This document shows, piece after piece, positions 25,233 to 36,178 of a DNA stretch of 64,000 bases. This DNA is from Methanobrevibacter boviskoreani JH1 (GTDB lineage: Archaea; Methanobacteriota; Methanobacteria; Methanobacteriales; Methanobacteriaceae), in assembly GCF_000320505.1 (NCBI RefSeq), contig NZ_BAGX02000023.1:1-64000 (forward strand), read 5' to 3'. A program made the position numbers and the translations under genes. Position 1 is the stretch's first letter. Each line of letters starts with the position of its first letter. The notes under the pieces are model-generated. The model had not been told where the DNA came from. It did no database searches and worked only from the letters and a program-made list of their open reading frames with translations.

Positions 25233-26720
25233 TTGATTAAACTTATAGTATTTGATTTAGATAATGTTATAATGAATGGAGAGGCAATAGACGAGATAGG
25301 AAAAATTGCAAATGTTAAAGATGAAATTGCTGAAATTACAGATAAAGCAATGAAAGGCGAACTCGACTTTGAAACCTCTATTAAAGAAAGAGCTAAACTT
25401 CTTGAAGGAGTTTCAGTCGATGATATTGTTGAATTAAGAAATAATATTCCTCTTACCGATGGTGCTGAAGAGACTGTTAAAACTTTAAAAGATGCTGGCT
25501 ATGATGTAATTATTATTAGTGGTAGTTTTGATATTATTGCAGACCCATTAAAAGACAAATTAGGTATTGATGAAATTTTTGTTAATTCATTGACTGAAGA
25601 AGATGGAAAATTAACTGGTGAGGTGACTGGAGACTTAGTTTCTGGTACTAAACTTCAGGTATTAAATAAATATATTGAAGATAAAGATATTGAATTAGCT
25701 GATTGTGTAGCTATTGGTGACGGAGCTAATGATATCTCAATTATTGAATCCACTGGTTTAGGTATTGCATTTAATGGTAAACCTGCTGTTAAAGAAATCG
25801 CTGATGTTGTTGTTGATGATGATAATTTAACCGCGGTCTTAGATCCAATTAAAAAAGCTGCTGATGCTGATAAAAAAGAAGAATTTGTTCTTGCAGACAC
25901 TCTTGAAGGAGTCAAACAGCAAAAAATTGAAAAAGAAGAAGAAATTTCCAAAATTGCTGATGAAAGAGAACATTACAACAGAGTTGCTAAAGAACAACGT
26001 AAAATCCGTGATGAATTAAATGCTTCTTTAAAAGAAAACTTAAACAAAGCTATCGAATATAGGGACGAACGTAATAAAATCAACAAAGAAGTTGAGGCAG
26101 AGAAAAAATTACGTAACGCTGCTAATAAAGAGCTTAGAAACTTAGAATGGTCTTCAGGTAAAAAAGACAAAGTTAAAATCGAAAATGAAATCAAGAAAAT
26201 TGATAGTATCATTGAAACTAGGGTTTTAGATATTAAAAAAGAAAATCAACTTGTTAAAAATGCTAATGATCTCCGTAAACAATTAATGGATATTCATGAA
26301 GATGATAAGGTAAAAGCACAAGCTGAGGAACTTAAAAAACAATCTGAAGAACATCATGCTAATGTTGTTGAACTTTCCGAGAAAGCTCAAGAAGCACATG
26401 AACAAATGTTAAACTATTTCAGAAAAACTGATGAAATCAGAGCTGCTGCTGATGAGGCACACAAAAACTTCATTGAAGCAAGAAAATCTGCTTCTGCAAA
26501 ACATGAAGAATTCAAATCAGTTTTAAGTGAAATCCACGTCATTAATAAAAGATTAGGTACATCTAGACCTAAAAGACGAAAATCAAACAAAAATCAACCT
26601 GCTCCTAAGAGAAACTTAGAAGAGAAAGAGAAAGCTGAAAATATTTTTGATAAATTTAAACATGGTAAAAAGTTATCTACCGAAGAACTTTTACTTTTAC
26701 AAAAATATGATATAAACTAA
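25233..26720 (+). CDS. SerB-type HAD phosphatase fused to a long coiled coil
   Basis: A 495-residue two-part protein. Residues 1-215 are a HAD hydrolase of the phosphoserine phosphatase type: motif I VFDLDNV (Asp nucleophile and Asp+2), motif II ISGSFD, motif III VAIGDGANDISI. Residues about 225-440 are a charged, heptad-rich coiled coil (KEEEISKIADERE..., RDERNKINKEVEAEKKL, KKQSEEHHANVVEL), ending in a basic linker (RPKRRKSNKNQ) and a small helical tail. Start is TTG 25233 after GGTGAT; the longer frame begins upstream of that site. Directly follows tbp. The phosphatase may make serine; the coil suggests a structural or scaffolding role. Confidence 0.85.
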   Translation: MIKLIVFDLDNVIMNGEAIDEIGKIANVKDEIAEITDKAMKGELDFETSIKERAKLLEGVSVDDIVELRNNIPLTDGAEETVKTLKDAGYDVIIISGSFDIIADPLKDKLGIDEIFVNSLTEEDGKLTGEVTGDLVSGTKLQVLNKYIEDKDIELADCVAIGDGANDISIIESTGLGIAFNGKPAVKEIADVVVDDDNLTAVLDPIKKAADADKKEEFVLADTLEGVKQQKIEKEEEISKIADEREHYNRVAKEQRKIRDELNASLKENLNKAIEYRDERNKINKEVEAEKKLRNAANKELRNLEWSSGKKDKVKIENEIKKIDSIIETRVLDIKKENQLVKNANDLRKQLMDIHEDDKVKAQAEELKKQSEEHHANVVELSEKAQEAHEQMLNYFRKTDEIRAAADEAHKNFIEARKSASAKHEEFKSVLSEIHVINKRLGTSRPKRRKSNKNQPAPKRNLEEKEKAENIFDKFKHGKKLSTEELLLLQKYDIN

Positions 26721-27300
26721 ATTTAGTTTATTTCTTTCTTTTTTCGTTGATTTTTCATTGATTCATTTTTTTTATATCTTTTTATTATCTATTTTTATTT
26801 AATTTATAAATCTAAGGATTATTCCATCTATTTTTCTTATTTAAAGTTTCAGTAATCTTTTAATCTTATTATGATGGCTTTCTTATTTTTATTTTATTTT
26901 AAGATTTAAGGTTTATCTCATCTATTTTTATTGTTTAAAGTTTCATTGTCTTTTAATTTTATCATAATAATTTTTTTATTTTTAATCATTTAAAACAAAT
27001 ATTTTTCAGCTGATTTTCAGTTGTCTTAAAAGTTTAACAAAATCCTTTATAATTTAAAAAATTAGTAAATATAATATATTATAATATATAGAAGATTATT
27101 TTTCTAAAACTGATTTTTTTTTTAAAATGAAAAAATTTATATAATGTAATTGAATTTACTATGAATAATAATATTTTAAAATTTCAATTTTTTTATTTCA
27201 TTTAGAAACTGAAAAATTTTAGTAACTAATATTATCGGATATTATTTTTAATTTTTATTTATATCTATTGAGGGAGAAAATTTTTAGATAATGTGATAAA
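26721..27300. other. Intergenic region with repeat, 580 bp
   Basis: Between two co-oriented genes. The left half is T-rich and carries an imperfect two-copy repeat (26815-26985); the right half is AT-rich and should hold the topA promoter. GTGATAAA precedes the topA ATG. No gene is seen. Confidence 0.5.
26815..26985. repeat. Imperfect direct repeat, 2 copies, period about 94 bp
   Basis: The phrase ATCTATTTTT, then TTTAAAGTTTCA, TCTTTTAAT, TTAT and AT occurs from 26826 and again from 26920. Both copies are preceded by a similar AAGGxTTAT/C lead and followed by long T-runs. It is on the 3' side of the SerB-type gene. Confidence 0.6.
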
Positions 27301-29511
27301 ATGAATGAATTAATTATTTGTGAGAAGCCAAAAGCTGCGGAAAAAGTAGCTCAGGCTTTATCTTCCAAGGCAAAGAAACATAAATATAATAAAAAGGTTA
27401 GTTATTGGGAAATGGATAGGGAAGATAAACATATTGTTATAGTGTCTGCTGTAGGTCATTTGTACTCATTGACTCCTAAAAACAATCGAAACAAGTATTA
27501 TTTTGACTTAGATTGGGCTCCTGCATATGAAGTTAATAAATCTAGTAGATTTACAAGGGATTATGTCAATGCCATTAAGAAATTTGCAAAAGATGCGGAT
27601 AGCTTTATCCATGCATGTGATTATGATATTGAGGGTACCTTAATCGGGTATAATGCATTAAAATATGCATGTGGCGTTAATGATTTGGCTAAAGTTTCCC
27701 GTATGAAATTCTCAACCTTAACTAAAAAGGATGTTGTTGAAGCATATGAAAATAGGATAGAACTGGATATGCCTCAGGTAGAAAGTGGTATAGCAAGGCA
27801 TGTTTTGGATTATTATTTTGGTGTTAATATCTCTAAGGCATTGATGACTTCTGTTAGAAAATCTAAATATAAATATTTAAAACTTTCAGCAGGTCGTGTT
27901 CAAACTCCAACACTTTCAATTCTTGTCAAAAGGGAAAAGGAAATTCAGAAATTTGTTCCTAAACCTTATTGGTTAATCAAGGCAGTTCTTGAAAATGATA
28001 TTGTTGCAGATCATGTGGAAGGTAAAATCTTTGATCAAAAGAGAGCCGAGAATATCTATAAAAATTGTAAAGGTTCCGATGCCGATGTTTCAAAGGTAAA
28101 GATTAACAAAAAAATTAGAAAACCACCTGTTCCATTTAATTTAGGTGATTTACAATCAGAGTCCTATGCAGCATTTGGTTTTTCTCCTAAGAAAACTCAG
28201 GTCATTGCTCAGAATTTATATACTGGGGGATATACTTCTTATCCACGTACCTCATCTCAGAAATTACCTGAATCATTAAATTATAAGAACATTCTAATCC
28301 AATTATCACAGAACTCCGAATATAAAAAACATATTATAGATCTTCCTAAGAATCTAAAACCTCATGAAGGTAAAAAAACAGATGCAGCTCACCCTGCGAT
28401 CCACCCGACGGGTGTTTTACCTGAAAAATTGGATAAGGATGAACAAAAAGTTTATAATTTAATTGTCTATAGATTTATCAGTGTATTTTCAACAGATTCT
28501 GAATTGGAAACAATGAAAGTTAATCTTAATGTGGGAAAAGAGGAATTTTCATTTAAAAGAAAACGGGTCTCAGTTCTCGGATGGTTGGCCCATTATCCAT
28601 TTAAAAAAATTGAGGACGATACATTTCCAGATCTTAAAAAGGGAGATAAGATTAAGGTTAAAGATATTAAATCAGAGGAGAAAAAAACTAAACCTCCTGC
28701 AAGATACAACGAATCCTCCCTTATTAAGGAACTTGAGAAAAGAGAGCTTGGTACTAAGGCTACAAGAGCAGATATTATTGCTAAACTTTATGATAGAAAG
28801 TATATATCCGGTAAAAAAATCGAGGTTAATCAGTTAGGCGAGAACATAATCGACACTTTGGAGGAGTACTGTAAAGACATCACCTCCGAGGAGTTGACCC
28901 GTAATTTTGAAAGGGATTTAGATAAAATTAGAGATAATAAATTATCTAAAGATGCCCTTATAAAGGATGCCCAGGAAGAGGTCTTAACTATTCTCTCAGA
29001 CATTGAGAAAAATGAGAAGGATATTGGAAATAAACTTTACAACGCATATATGAAGAGTCAGATTGTCGGTAAATGTGCATGTGGTGGGGACTTGATTAAA
29101 AGATATTCTCCTAAAACCAAAGCTAGTTTTGTGGGATGTTCCAACTATCCTGATTGTAGAACTATTTACTCCCTTCCAAAAGGAGCCAATATTCTTAAGA
29201 GTAAATGTCCTAAATGCGGATTACCTATGATTTCCTTTGGTAAACCTCGTCAACACGCATGTCTTGATCCTAACTGTGGTAAGGAAAATGTTAAAAAACC
29301 TAAAACTCTTGAGATTGTTGGTACCTGCCCGGAATGTGGAAATAATTTAGTTAAGAGAAATGGTAGATATGGGGAATTTGTAGGTTGTAGAGGATTTCCA
29401 AAATGTAGGTTCACATGTTCTGTAGATGAACTAGACTCCATATTGGAAAAAGCAAACTCCTCAAGCAGTAGTTCTAAAAAAGACCAGAAAATAGAATCTG
29501 ATGCAAAATAG
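27301..29511 (+). CDS. topA: DNA topoisomerase I (type IA)
   Basis: Relaxes negative supercoils through a Tyr-linked single-strand break. The 736-residue protein starts with the Toprim domain ([43 protein letters not shown] with its acidic metal site), continues with the cleavage domain holding the active Tyr in [12 protein letters not shown] (around residue 315) and ends with zinc-ribbon repeats: CACGGDL...CSNYPDC (about 590-620), CPKCGLP...CLDPNC, and CPECGNN...CRGFPKC. The C-terminus is a Ser/Lys-rich tail. It is a full-length archaeal topoisomerase I, not reverse gyrase. Confidence 0.97.
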   Translation: MNELIICEKPKAAEKVAQALSSKAKKHKYNKKVSYWEMDREDKHIVIVSAVGHLYSLTPKNNRNKYYFDLDWAPAYEVNKSSRFTRDYVNAIKKFAKDADSFIHACDYDIEGTLIGYNALKYACGVNDLAKVSRMKFSTLTKKDVVEAYENRIELDMPQVESGIARHVLDYYFGVNISKALMTSVRKSKYKYLKLSAGRVQTPTLSILVKREKEIQKFVPKPYWLIKAVLENDIVADHVEGKIFDQKRAENIYKNCKGSDADVSKVKINKKIRKPPVPFNLGDLQSESYAAFGFSPKKTQVIAQNLYTGGYTSYPRTSSQKLPESLNYKNILIQLSQNSEYKKHIIDLPKNLKPHEGKKTDAAHPAIHPTGVLPEKLDKDEQKVYNLIVYRFISVFSTDSELETMKVNLNVGKEEFSFKRKRVSVLGWLAHYPFKKIEDDTFPDLKKGDKIKVKDIKSEEKKTKPPARYNESSLIKELEKRELGTKATRADIIAKLYDRKYISGKKIEVNQLGENIIDTLEEYCKDITSEELTRNFERDLDKIRDNKLSKDALIKDAQEEVLTILSDIEKNEKDIGNKLYNAYMKSQIVGKCACGGDLIKRYSPKTKASFVGCSNYPDCRTIYSLPKGANILKSKCPKCGLPMISFGKPRQHACLDPNCGKENVKKPKTLEIVGTCPECGNNLVKRNGRYGEFVGCRGFPKCRFTCSVDELDSILEKANSSSSSSKKDQKIESDAK

Positions 29512-30003
29512 ATTTCTAATTTTAACCATTTCTCTTTAATTTTATTTTTTTGAATCATTCATTAATTTCTTGTTTTCTATTTTAATTGGATATTATCCTA
29601 TTTTATATGTTTTATTCATTTTAAATTAAATTTTGTTAAGTTAAATTTTATCATTGTGTTTATTATTTCATATCGTGTTTTTTTTTATCATTTTTTGTTG
29701 TTTAATCTAAGATAATATTTTATTTTTTTATTTTTTCCATTATCCTTTTTTTAATCCTATTTCTACTTTAAAATAAATAAATTTAAAAATATTAAAATAA
29801 ATATTATGAATGTATAATATTTTAAAATATTATAATTAGGATTATTAAATTTGTTTAATTCTTTTTCTTTTAAGTGGATTTAATATCCTTTATTTAAATG
29901 GTGATTTAATTTTTCGTTGAATCTCTATTTAAATTAATTAATGTATACATAATTAAAAATTTAAAGAGATTTTTTACAATTTAAAAATTTGACAGAGGAT
30001 TTT
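29512..30003. other. Intergenic region topA-aglB, 492 bp
   Basis: T-rich just after topA with several T7-T9 runs (about 29540-29760), then AT-rich promoter DNA of aglB. A GAGGAT ribosome site lies directly before the aglB ATG. No gene or clear repeat is seen. Confidence 0.5.
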
Positions 30004-32724
30004 ATGAATAATAAGACAAAGACTATACTTAAGTCTGTAGTAATCATTCTTATACTCCTGGCTATAGTATTTGCTATTAGGGTTCCTGCTGGTGATATTA
30101 ACGGGGTTCCTTCAGATGTTAAAGCCGAGTATGTTGATTCTTTCGGTCTTCCTTATTTCAGTGAAATGGATTCATATTATAACCTAAGGATGACTCAGGA
30201 TTTAATAGATCATGGTTACTATGGAGATACTATGGTGAATAACACTCAGGTAGATAATCATAGGTATTCTCCAAATGGTATGAATACTACGTATACTCCA
30301 GGAATTGGAGTTGTTACATCATTTATGTATAACCTGGCCAATATATTTGGACATTTTGATGTTAAAACAGTTGCTTTCTGGACTGGTGCTATTATCTCTT
30401 GTTTGGCTATTATTCCTTCTTATATTATTGTAAGGAGGGTTACAAATGATTATGGTGCTATCGCGGCATCTTTAATTATAACATTGTCTCCAAACTACTT
30501 TGCACACACATTCCCTGGGTTCTTTGATACAGATATGTTTGTATTTGTATTTCCATTGTTTATTGTTCTGTTCTTTATTGAATGTATTCGGTCCAATAAC
30601 AGGATTCATAAGTTGATCTATGCAATTCTTGCAGTGCTATCAATTATGGCCTTTGCTAAATGTTGGGATGGTTATGTATTTTACTTAGGTATGTTGGCAA
30701 TATTTGTTGTGATTTACCTAATTGCTAATTTATACTTTAGCCTAACGGATCCTGAAAATATGGCATCAACTGGTACTAAGATAAAAGATTTCTTCCATCA
30801 GAAAGAAGTCTTATCTGTAATTGGTCTTGTAGTATTACTTGTCATTGGTTTATTGATAGTTGATGGTGCAGGTGTTCTTGGAATCGTTAATAATGTACTT
30901 AGTGGATTTGCATTACAAGCTTCCTCTACCAGTACAGGATTCCCTAACGTAATGGTATCTGTTGCAGAGCTTCAAGTTCCTGCTTTATCTACAGGCGGAG
31001 TACTTGGTTTATTCTTAGCAAGTACTGGTTCCGTTGTAAATGGTGTTGGTGGAATTATCTGTTTCATTGCAGCTTTAGTTGTATTATACACTTATATTAC
31101 TAGATTTGCAAAACTTAGAAGAACTTCTAATAAAACAACCGCTACTGGTAAACTACCTAAAAACTTAAGACAATCCGCATCTGTAAGATCTGAGAAAAGA
31201 AGATTTGAATTCTCTCTTAAAGAAATTGGAGAGTTCGGTTCCCGTGATGAACTTATTCAATCAAGAAAGGAAACATTGCTATACTTAACTTTATTCCTTG
31301 TTTGGGCCATTTCTGCATGTGCTGCTGTAACTCAAGGTTCAAGGTTTATTACCTTATTAATCTTACCATTTGGTTTACTTACCGGTATCTTTGTAGGTTA
31401 TGCTGCTGACTATATCAAGTCCAAAAGGATTGATGACAAAAAACTTGCAGCAACAATTGTAATTGCAATTTTACTTGCTAGTTATCCGGTTATGGCTCAA
31501 GTTGATAGGACATTTGGTATTGCTCTATTAATTATACTTTTAATATTGACTGTAATCTTATTCGATGTTAAAAAACCATTGGTTTATAAGGATATACCTT
31601 ACAAGAAATATTTAGCAATTTTCTGTATATTCCTAGCTATTGTTGCTCCAACTGTAACCTGTGCTTATGCAACATCTAACAGTGTTGTACCAGGTACAAA
31701 TGATGAAATGTGGGATTCAATGAATTGGATTCAACAAAATGAACCTAATAACACTGTAATTGCATCTTGGTGGGATTTCGGTTATTTATTTGAAATTGCT
31801 GCCAACAGACAAACCATGTTTGATGGAGGTATGCAGGGTACAGACGGTAGGGCATACTGGATGGGTGAAGCTATGACTACGGATAATCTAGAACTATCTG
31901 CAGGTATTTTCAGAATGCTTGGTACATCTGGTTATGAACCGGTATACAATGTATTGGAAAAGTATACTCATTCAGATAATGGAACTACAGTAGAGATTGT
32001 AAATAAGATTTTGCCACAGAAAAAATCTGATGCTAAGAATACCTTAACAAATCAATATCATGTATCTAGTAGTGATGCAGATAAGGTATTAAGTTACACT
32101 CACCCAGATAATCCTAGACCAGTAATATTTGTTGCAAGTTCAGATATGCTTCAAAAAGCAGGCTGGTGGACCTATTTCGGTAGTTGGAAATTCGAAGGTA
32201 GTGAAACAGAACAATATCAATATTATCCGGCTAAAAATCAAACTACTATCCTACCTGGTCACTCCGGTAAGATTGACATGCTTGATGAAAATGGAATTAA
32301 TGTAAGTGTAGTTGTAAACAGAGGTAATCAAAATAATACTACCACTGCTTATGTGGAAACTAGATTTGCAAACAATAATTCTGTTGCTGAGATAAATGGT
32401 ACAGATTACAATCCGTTAAAAGCAAGTAATATTTTAGTTGTTGAAGATAATTATCTTGTTAAAAACCAGACTATTGGTAATGCAAGTGATGGTAATTACA
32501 CATTATACTTACTTGGATCTAATAATACCTATATGGCCGTATTGATGAGTAATGAGCTGGTAGATTCAATGTTTACTAGACTCTATCTCTTAGGTGGTAA
32601 TGGACAGGATATCTTTACACAGGTACATATGGCAAATGGTGTGTCCTTGTGGAGAGTTAACTTTAATAACACTGTTGCAGGTGGAGGTTCAGGTTCCTCA
32701 TCCGGTAACAACACAACAGGCTAA
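30004..32724 (+). CDS. aglB: Dolichyl-phosphooligosaccharide-protein glycotransferase (Stt3/AglB)
   Basis: Membrane oligosaccharyltransferase that moves a lipid-linked glycan onto Asn-x-Ser/Thr of exported proteins. The 906-residue protein has a membrane half with about a dozen helices, including the first loop with EMDSYYNLRMT (acidic metal-site motif) and the second motif FDTDMF, and an external half that starts with the hallmark SWWDFGY (about 586-592). The tail is rich in N-x-T/S sequons and ends GGGSGSSSGNNTTG. The start ATG 30004 has GAGGAT upstream; the longer frame would begin at a TTG 15 bases earlier. Stands alone. Confidence 0.96.
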   Translation: MNNKTKTILKSVVIILILLAIVFAIRVPAGDINGVPSDVKAEYVDSFGLPYFSEMDSYYNLRMTQDLIDHGYYGDTMVNNTQVDNHRYSPNGMNTTYTPGIGVVTSFMYNLANIFGHFDVKTVAFWTGAIISCLAIIPSYIIVRRVTNDYGAIAASLIITLSPNYFAHTFPGFFDTDMFVFVFPLFIVLFFIECIRSNNRIHKLIYAILAVLSIMAFAKCWDGYVFYLGMLAIFVVIYLIANLYFSLTDPENMASTGTKIKDFFHQKEVLSVIGLVVLLVIGLLIVDGAGVLGIVNNVLSGFALQASSTSTGFPNVMVSVAELQVPALSTGGVLGLFLASTGSVVNGVGGIICFIAALVVLYTYITRFAKLRRTSNKTTATGKLPKNLRQSASVRSEKRRFEFSLKEIGEFGSRDELIQSRKETLLYLTLFLVWAISACAAVTQGSRFITLLILPFGLLTGIFVGYAADYIKSKRIDDKKLAATIVIAILLASYPVMAQVDRTFGIALLIILLILTVILFDVKKPLVYKDIPYKKYLAIFCIFLAIVAPTVTCAYATSNSVVPGTNDEMWDSMNWIQQNEPNNTVIASWWDFGYLFEIAANRQTMFDGGMQGTDGRAYWMGEAMTTDNLELSAGIFRMLGTSGYEPVYNVLEKYTHSDNGTTVEIVNKILPQKKSDAKNTLTNQYHVSSSDADKVLSYTHPDNPRPVIFVASSDMLQKAGWWTYFGSWKFEGSETEQYQYYPAKNQTTILPGHSGKIDMLDENGINVSVVVNRGNQNNTTTAYVETRFANNNSVAEINGTDYNPLKASNILVVEDNYLVKNQTIGNASDGNYTLYLLGSNNTYMAVLMSNELVDSMFTRLYLLGGNGQDIFTQVHMANGVSLWRVNFNNTVAGGGSGSSSGNNTTG

Positions 32725-33356
32725 AATTTAAACTTGTTTAAATTAGTTAAGATTCAATCTTAACTTTTTCTTTTTTTATTATTTTTTAAACTGATAAGCT
32801 ATTTTTTATGTAACTACTTATTTTAAAACCAGTATTTTTTAAATCTAAAAATATCCGATCTATTTATTTGATTATCTGTTAATTATAAGTGTTTTTTTAA
32901 ATCTAAGGTTTAAACTATTTATTTGATTATTTATTTATTTATTATGGCTGTTTTTTTAAATCTAAGGTTTAAACTATTTATTTATTTATTATGGCTGTTT
33001 TTTTAAATCTAAGGTTTAAACTATTTGTTTGATTGTCTATTATTTATGAGAATCTATTTTTTAGAATGTGTGAATGTTTTTCATTTAATTTTATTAGAAA
33101 AATAAAATATTTGTTCAATATTAATAAAAAACCATATTCTATCTATTTAAAAACAGTATTCTAGTTAGTTTTATTAATCTTATAATCTCTAAATTATTTT
33201 TAAAATATTATTTTTTCTAATTGATTTATTGAATAATCTTAAGTTTTATATATTTCTTAAAAGAAAAATTATTATTATTATTTTTATAAAACATTAAAAA
33301 ATTAAGATTATTTATTTAAAAAATTTTACTATAATTATTTTTATTCTGGTGAATTT
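32725..33356. other. Intergenic region with tandem repeat, 632 bp
   Basis: A long spacer between co-oriented aglB and the DRG-type GTPase gene. The left part holds a four-copy tandem repeat (32832-33030); the right part is AT-rich and carries the promoter of the GTPase, with GGTGAATTT as ribosome site. No gene. Confidence 0.6.
32832..33030. repeat. Tandem repeat, about 4 copies of 47-59 bp
   Basis: The core TTTTTTTAAATCTAAGGTTT has its AAATCT at 32899, 32958 and 33005, with a diverged copy at 32841. Units continue AAACTATTTATTTGATT...TTATTATGGCTG and vary in the number of ATTT iterations, so the period is 58, 59 and 47. Nearly every unit has a T7 run. It follows aglB. Confidence 0.8.
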
Positions 33357-34466
33357 ATGAGTGATGATATAGAGCAGAAAATTAAGGATATTGAGGATGA
33401 AATCCATAAAACTCAGTATAATAAAGCTACTTCTCACCATATCGGTAAATTAAAAGCTAAGATAGCAAGGCTCAAAGAAGAACAAGAAAAAAGGAGTAGT
33501 TCCGGAAACAAAGGTCAAGGGTTTTATGTTAAAAAATCTGGGGATGCTACTGCTGTGCTTGTAGGTTTTCCTTCTGTAGGTAAATCAACATTACTTAATG
33601 AATTAACTAATGCTGAAAGTAAGGTTGGAGCTTATCAATTTACAACATTGGATATTATTCCTGGAATCATGGAATATAACAATGCGCAAATCCAAATTTT
33701 TGACGTTCCAGGAATTATTACCGGTGCATCTGGTGGAAAAGGTAGAGGTAAAGAAATTTTAGCTGTGGCTAGAGATGCAGATTTAATCATTGTTGTATTG
33801 GATGTTTTGAATCCTCAACACTATAATGTGATTTTAAAGGAACTTCATGATATTGGTGTAAGGCCTAATCAGACAAAACCTGATGTAAGGGTTAAGAAGA
33901 CTGGAAGAGGTGGAGTTAAAGTATCTTCAACCATTCCATTATCAAAATTGGATGAGGTTACCATCAGATCCGTATTAAATGAATATGGTATCCATAATGC
34001 CAGCGTTTTATTTAGGGAAGATATTGATGTGGATCAGTTTATTGATGTTTTGGATGCTAATAAATCCTATGTTCCTATGATTGTTTTAATGAATAAAACA
34101 GATTTAGTAGATGAGAACTACTTGAATCAACTAAGGGCAGATCCGAACATGCCTGATGATTTTATTCCTATTTCCGCAGATAAGAAACAGAACATGGATT
34201 ATCTTAGAGAAACAATCTTCAATCAATTAGGCCTTATAAGAGTTTATCTTAAACCTCAAGGAAGACATGCAGACATGAATGATCCTTTGATTATTAAAAA
34301 AGGCACTACTGTTATTGAGGCTTGCCGTAAGTTACACAGGGAATTTGTACGTAATTTCAGACATGCTAAGGTTTGGGGAACTTCTGTAAAATTCCCAGGT
34401 CAGAAGGTAGGTCCTGATCATGTTCTTGAGGATGAGGATGTTTTAAGGGTTATTCTTAAAAAATAG
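33357..34466 (+). CDS. DRG-type GTP-binding protein with TGS domain
   Basis: A 369-residue Obg/DRG-family GTPase, conserved in archaea and eukaryotes and linked to translating ribosomes. Order: N-terminal basic helix (7-45), G1 [10 protein letters not shown]2 region with [10 protein letters not shown]3 DVPG, the glycine-rich [11 protein letters not shown], a family-specific insertion ([19 protein letters not shown]), G4 MNKTDL, G5 ISADK, and a C-terminal TGS domain (about 295-368: IRVYLKPQG...[12 protein letters not shown]...). GGTGAAT precedes the ATG. It is followed closely by the adenylate kinase-like gene. Confidence 0.94.
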   Translation: MSDDIEQKIKDIEDEIHKTQYNKATSHHIGKLKAKIARLKEEQEKRSSSGNKGQGFYVKKSGDATAVLVGFPSVGKSTLLNELTNAESKVGAYQFTTLDIIPGIMEYNNAQIQIFDVPGIITGASGGKGRGKEILAVARDADLIIVVLDVLNPQHYNVILKELHDIGVRPNQTKPDVRVKKTGRGGVKVSSTIPLSKLDEVTIRSVLNEYGIHNASVLFREDIDVDQFIDVLDANKSYVPMIVLMNKTDLVDENYLNQLRADPNMPDDFIPISADKKQNMDYLRETIFNQLGLIRVYLKPQGRHADMNDPLIIKKGTTVIEACRKLHREFVRNFRHAKVWGTSVKFPGQKVGPDHVLEDEDVLRVILKK

Positions 34467-34515
34467 ATTTATTTAAAACTTTTCATTGATTTATTTTTTT
34501 ATAAATAGTGATTAT

Positions 34516-35112
34516 ATGGTTAATACAATTTTTATAAGTGGGACTCCTTGTACAGGTAAAACTACAGTTTCAGAAGCTTTGTTTAATAGGCTAAATAATG
34601 AGGATCATTATGATGTAAAACTTGTTAAAGCTAATGATTTGGCATTTGATAATGATTTGATTTTAGGTGATGATCCTGATAAGGCATATAAAGTGGTGGA
34701 TTTGAAAGGATTAGACTCTAAATTTGATGAGGTTCAAAGGGAATTTCTATCTTCTGAAGGTGAAAAGCCTAAGTTGTTAATATTTGAAGGTCATCTAACA
34801 CACTTTTGCTCTAATCCTGATAAGGTAATTATCTTAAGAGTTCATCCCGATAAACTAAAAGAGAGATTGGCGGAAAGGAATTATTCCCCATCTAAAATTC
34901 ATGAGAATTTAGGTGCAGAATGTTTAGGTGTCTGTTCTGTTGAGTCTTATGAAAGACATGGAAGTAAAGCCCATGAAATTGATGTTACTGATATGTCAGT
35001 TGACGAGATTTTAGATATTATTGTAAGGATTATTAATGGGGAACGTATTTATCCTGTAGGTGTCGTTGATTATTTAGGCTGGTTTGTAAAAGATGAGGAA
35101 GGTTCTGATTAA
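34516..35112 (+). CDS. Adenylate kinase family protein (Fap7/AK6-like)
   Basis: A 198-residue P-loop kinase with IFISGTPCTGKTTVSEAL at the N-terminus (Walker A), a lid-like IILRVHPDKLKERLAERNYS segment and EIDVTDMSVDEI near the end. This fits the archaeal relatives of Fap7/AK6, which combine adenylate kinase activity with a role in small-subunit rRNA maturation. The context (translation genes on both sides) agrees. ATG 34516 is preferred to the longer frame because GTGATT lies right before it. Substrate in vivo is inference. Confidence 0.82.
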   Translation: MVNTIFISGTPCTGKTTVSEALFNRLNNEDHYDVKLVKANDLAFDNDLILGDDPDKAYKVVDLKGLDSKFDEVQREFLSSEGEKPKLLIFEGHLTHFCSNPDKVIILRVHPDKLKERLAERNYSPSKIHENLGAECLGVCSVESYERHGSKAHEIDVTDMSVDEILDIIVRIINGERIYPVGVVDYLGWFVKDEEGSD

Positions 35113-35443
35113 TTCACTTTTTAATTGATTTCTCATTTACTTAAATCTATAAATTTAAGCTATTTTTTTTTATAACTTTTTTTATGAATATTCTACTTTT
35201 AAAGAAAACCTTTTTATTATATAATAACATAAATAATATTGGAACTTTTTATGATATTTTAGTTTTATAGTAAAACTTTTTATATAGTAAAAACATAATG
35301 TTTCTTAATATACTTCTTGTATATTATGGTAGTTAATATCTATTAGAATTATGTTTTATTTTTTTTAAAATCTTTTATTTGTTCTTAGAACTTCTATAAT
35401 TCTATTTATTAGAGTTTATATGCCAATTATGAGAGGGGTATAT
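35113..35443. other. Promoter region of the translation cluster, 331 bp
   Basis: AT-rich spacer ahead of the rnp4-to-pfdA cluster. It has several TATA-like runs (for example TTTTTATATAGTAAAA near 35277-35292, and a repeated AGTAAAA(A)C phrase), so the promoter is probably here. No other gene is seen. Confidence 0.45.
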
Positions 35444-35815
35444 TTGACTAGAGGAAAAAAACCAAAATGGATATTGAATATTGCTAATGAAAGAATTGAT
35501 ATTCTTTTTAAACAGGCGGAAGAGGAATTTCATGTTCATCCTGAAAGATCCCATCGTTATGTTGAATTGGCTTTAAAGATTTCCACTAAATATAATGTTA
35601 AAATTCCTCAGAAATGGAACAGAAGATATTGTAAAAACTGTCATAAGTTCCTTTATCCTGGTTGCAACTGTACAGTCCGGCTAGTTAACAGTGAAGTTAA
35701 CATTAAATGTACTGAATGCGGTCATATTACTAATATTCCTTACAAAAAGGAGATAAAATCAAAAAGGAGAGCTAAAATTGACTCATACATTAACAAAAAA
35801 AGAAATAATGAATGA
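35444..35815 (+). CDS. rnp4: RNase P protein component 4 (Rpp21)
   Basis: Zinc-ribbon protein subunit of archaeal RNase P, which trims tRNA 5' ends. The 123-residue form starts TRGKKPKWILNIANERIDILF, has an N-terminal helix pair and then the four zinc cysteines in CKNCHKFLYPGCNC...KCTECGH. I chose TTG 35444 because homologues begin right at this basic segment and GAGGGG lies before it; the frame is open to an ATG at 35420. Its end overlaps the start of the next gene by 38 bp. First gene of the translation cluster. Confidence 0.9.
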   Translation: MTRGKKPKWILNIANERIDILFKQAEEEFHVHPERSHRYVELALKISTKYNVKIPQKWNRRYCKNCHKFLYPGCNCTVRLVNSEVNIKCTECGHITNIPYKKEIKSKRRAKIDSYINKKRNNE

Positions 35816-36041
35816 AGCTCTTTCTGCTATAACAATCAATATTGGCAAATCTGGTGTTAATGATAATGTAATCAATGAAGTCAGACGCCAATTGAAATCT
35901 AATGAGGTTGTTAAACTAAAATTTGCTAGGTCAATAGCAAAAGATAAAGATGATTATATAAGCAACATTGTCAAAGAGACTAAGGCAGAATTAATCGATG
36001 TAAGAGGTCATGTTGCTGTTATTTATAAGAAGAAATCTTAA
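35778..36041 (+). CDS. YhbY-family RNA-binding protein (CRM domain)
   Basis: An 87-residue CRM-domain protein. It has the family's LxxxAxxxxxxIxIGKxGxxxxVxxExxxxLxxxEVVKxK pattern: EALSAITINIGKSGVNDNVINEVRRQL, EVVKLKFARS and VRGHVAVIYKK. Bacterial YhbY binds pre-50S ribosomal particles; the archaeal one is usually placed with RNase P and ribosomal protein genes, as here. The start is TTG 35778 after AGGAG, inside the end of rnp4, so translation of the two is probably coupled. Confidence 0.88.
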   Translation: MTHTLTKKEIMNEALSAITINIGKSGVNDNVINEVRRQLKSNEVVKLKFARSIAKDKDDYISNIVKETKAELIDVRGHVAVIYKKKS

Positions 36042-36178
36042 TACTCATTTTGAGTTACAAACTTATTTTACTTTAGCTTAATGCTAAGATTAAGTTTAAT
36101 TTGAGGATCATATTAAGAATTTACATCTATTAAATTATTGAATACATCTATTTGAAAATTAATATATGGAGAATTAAT

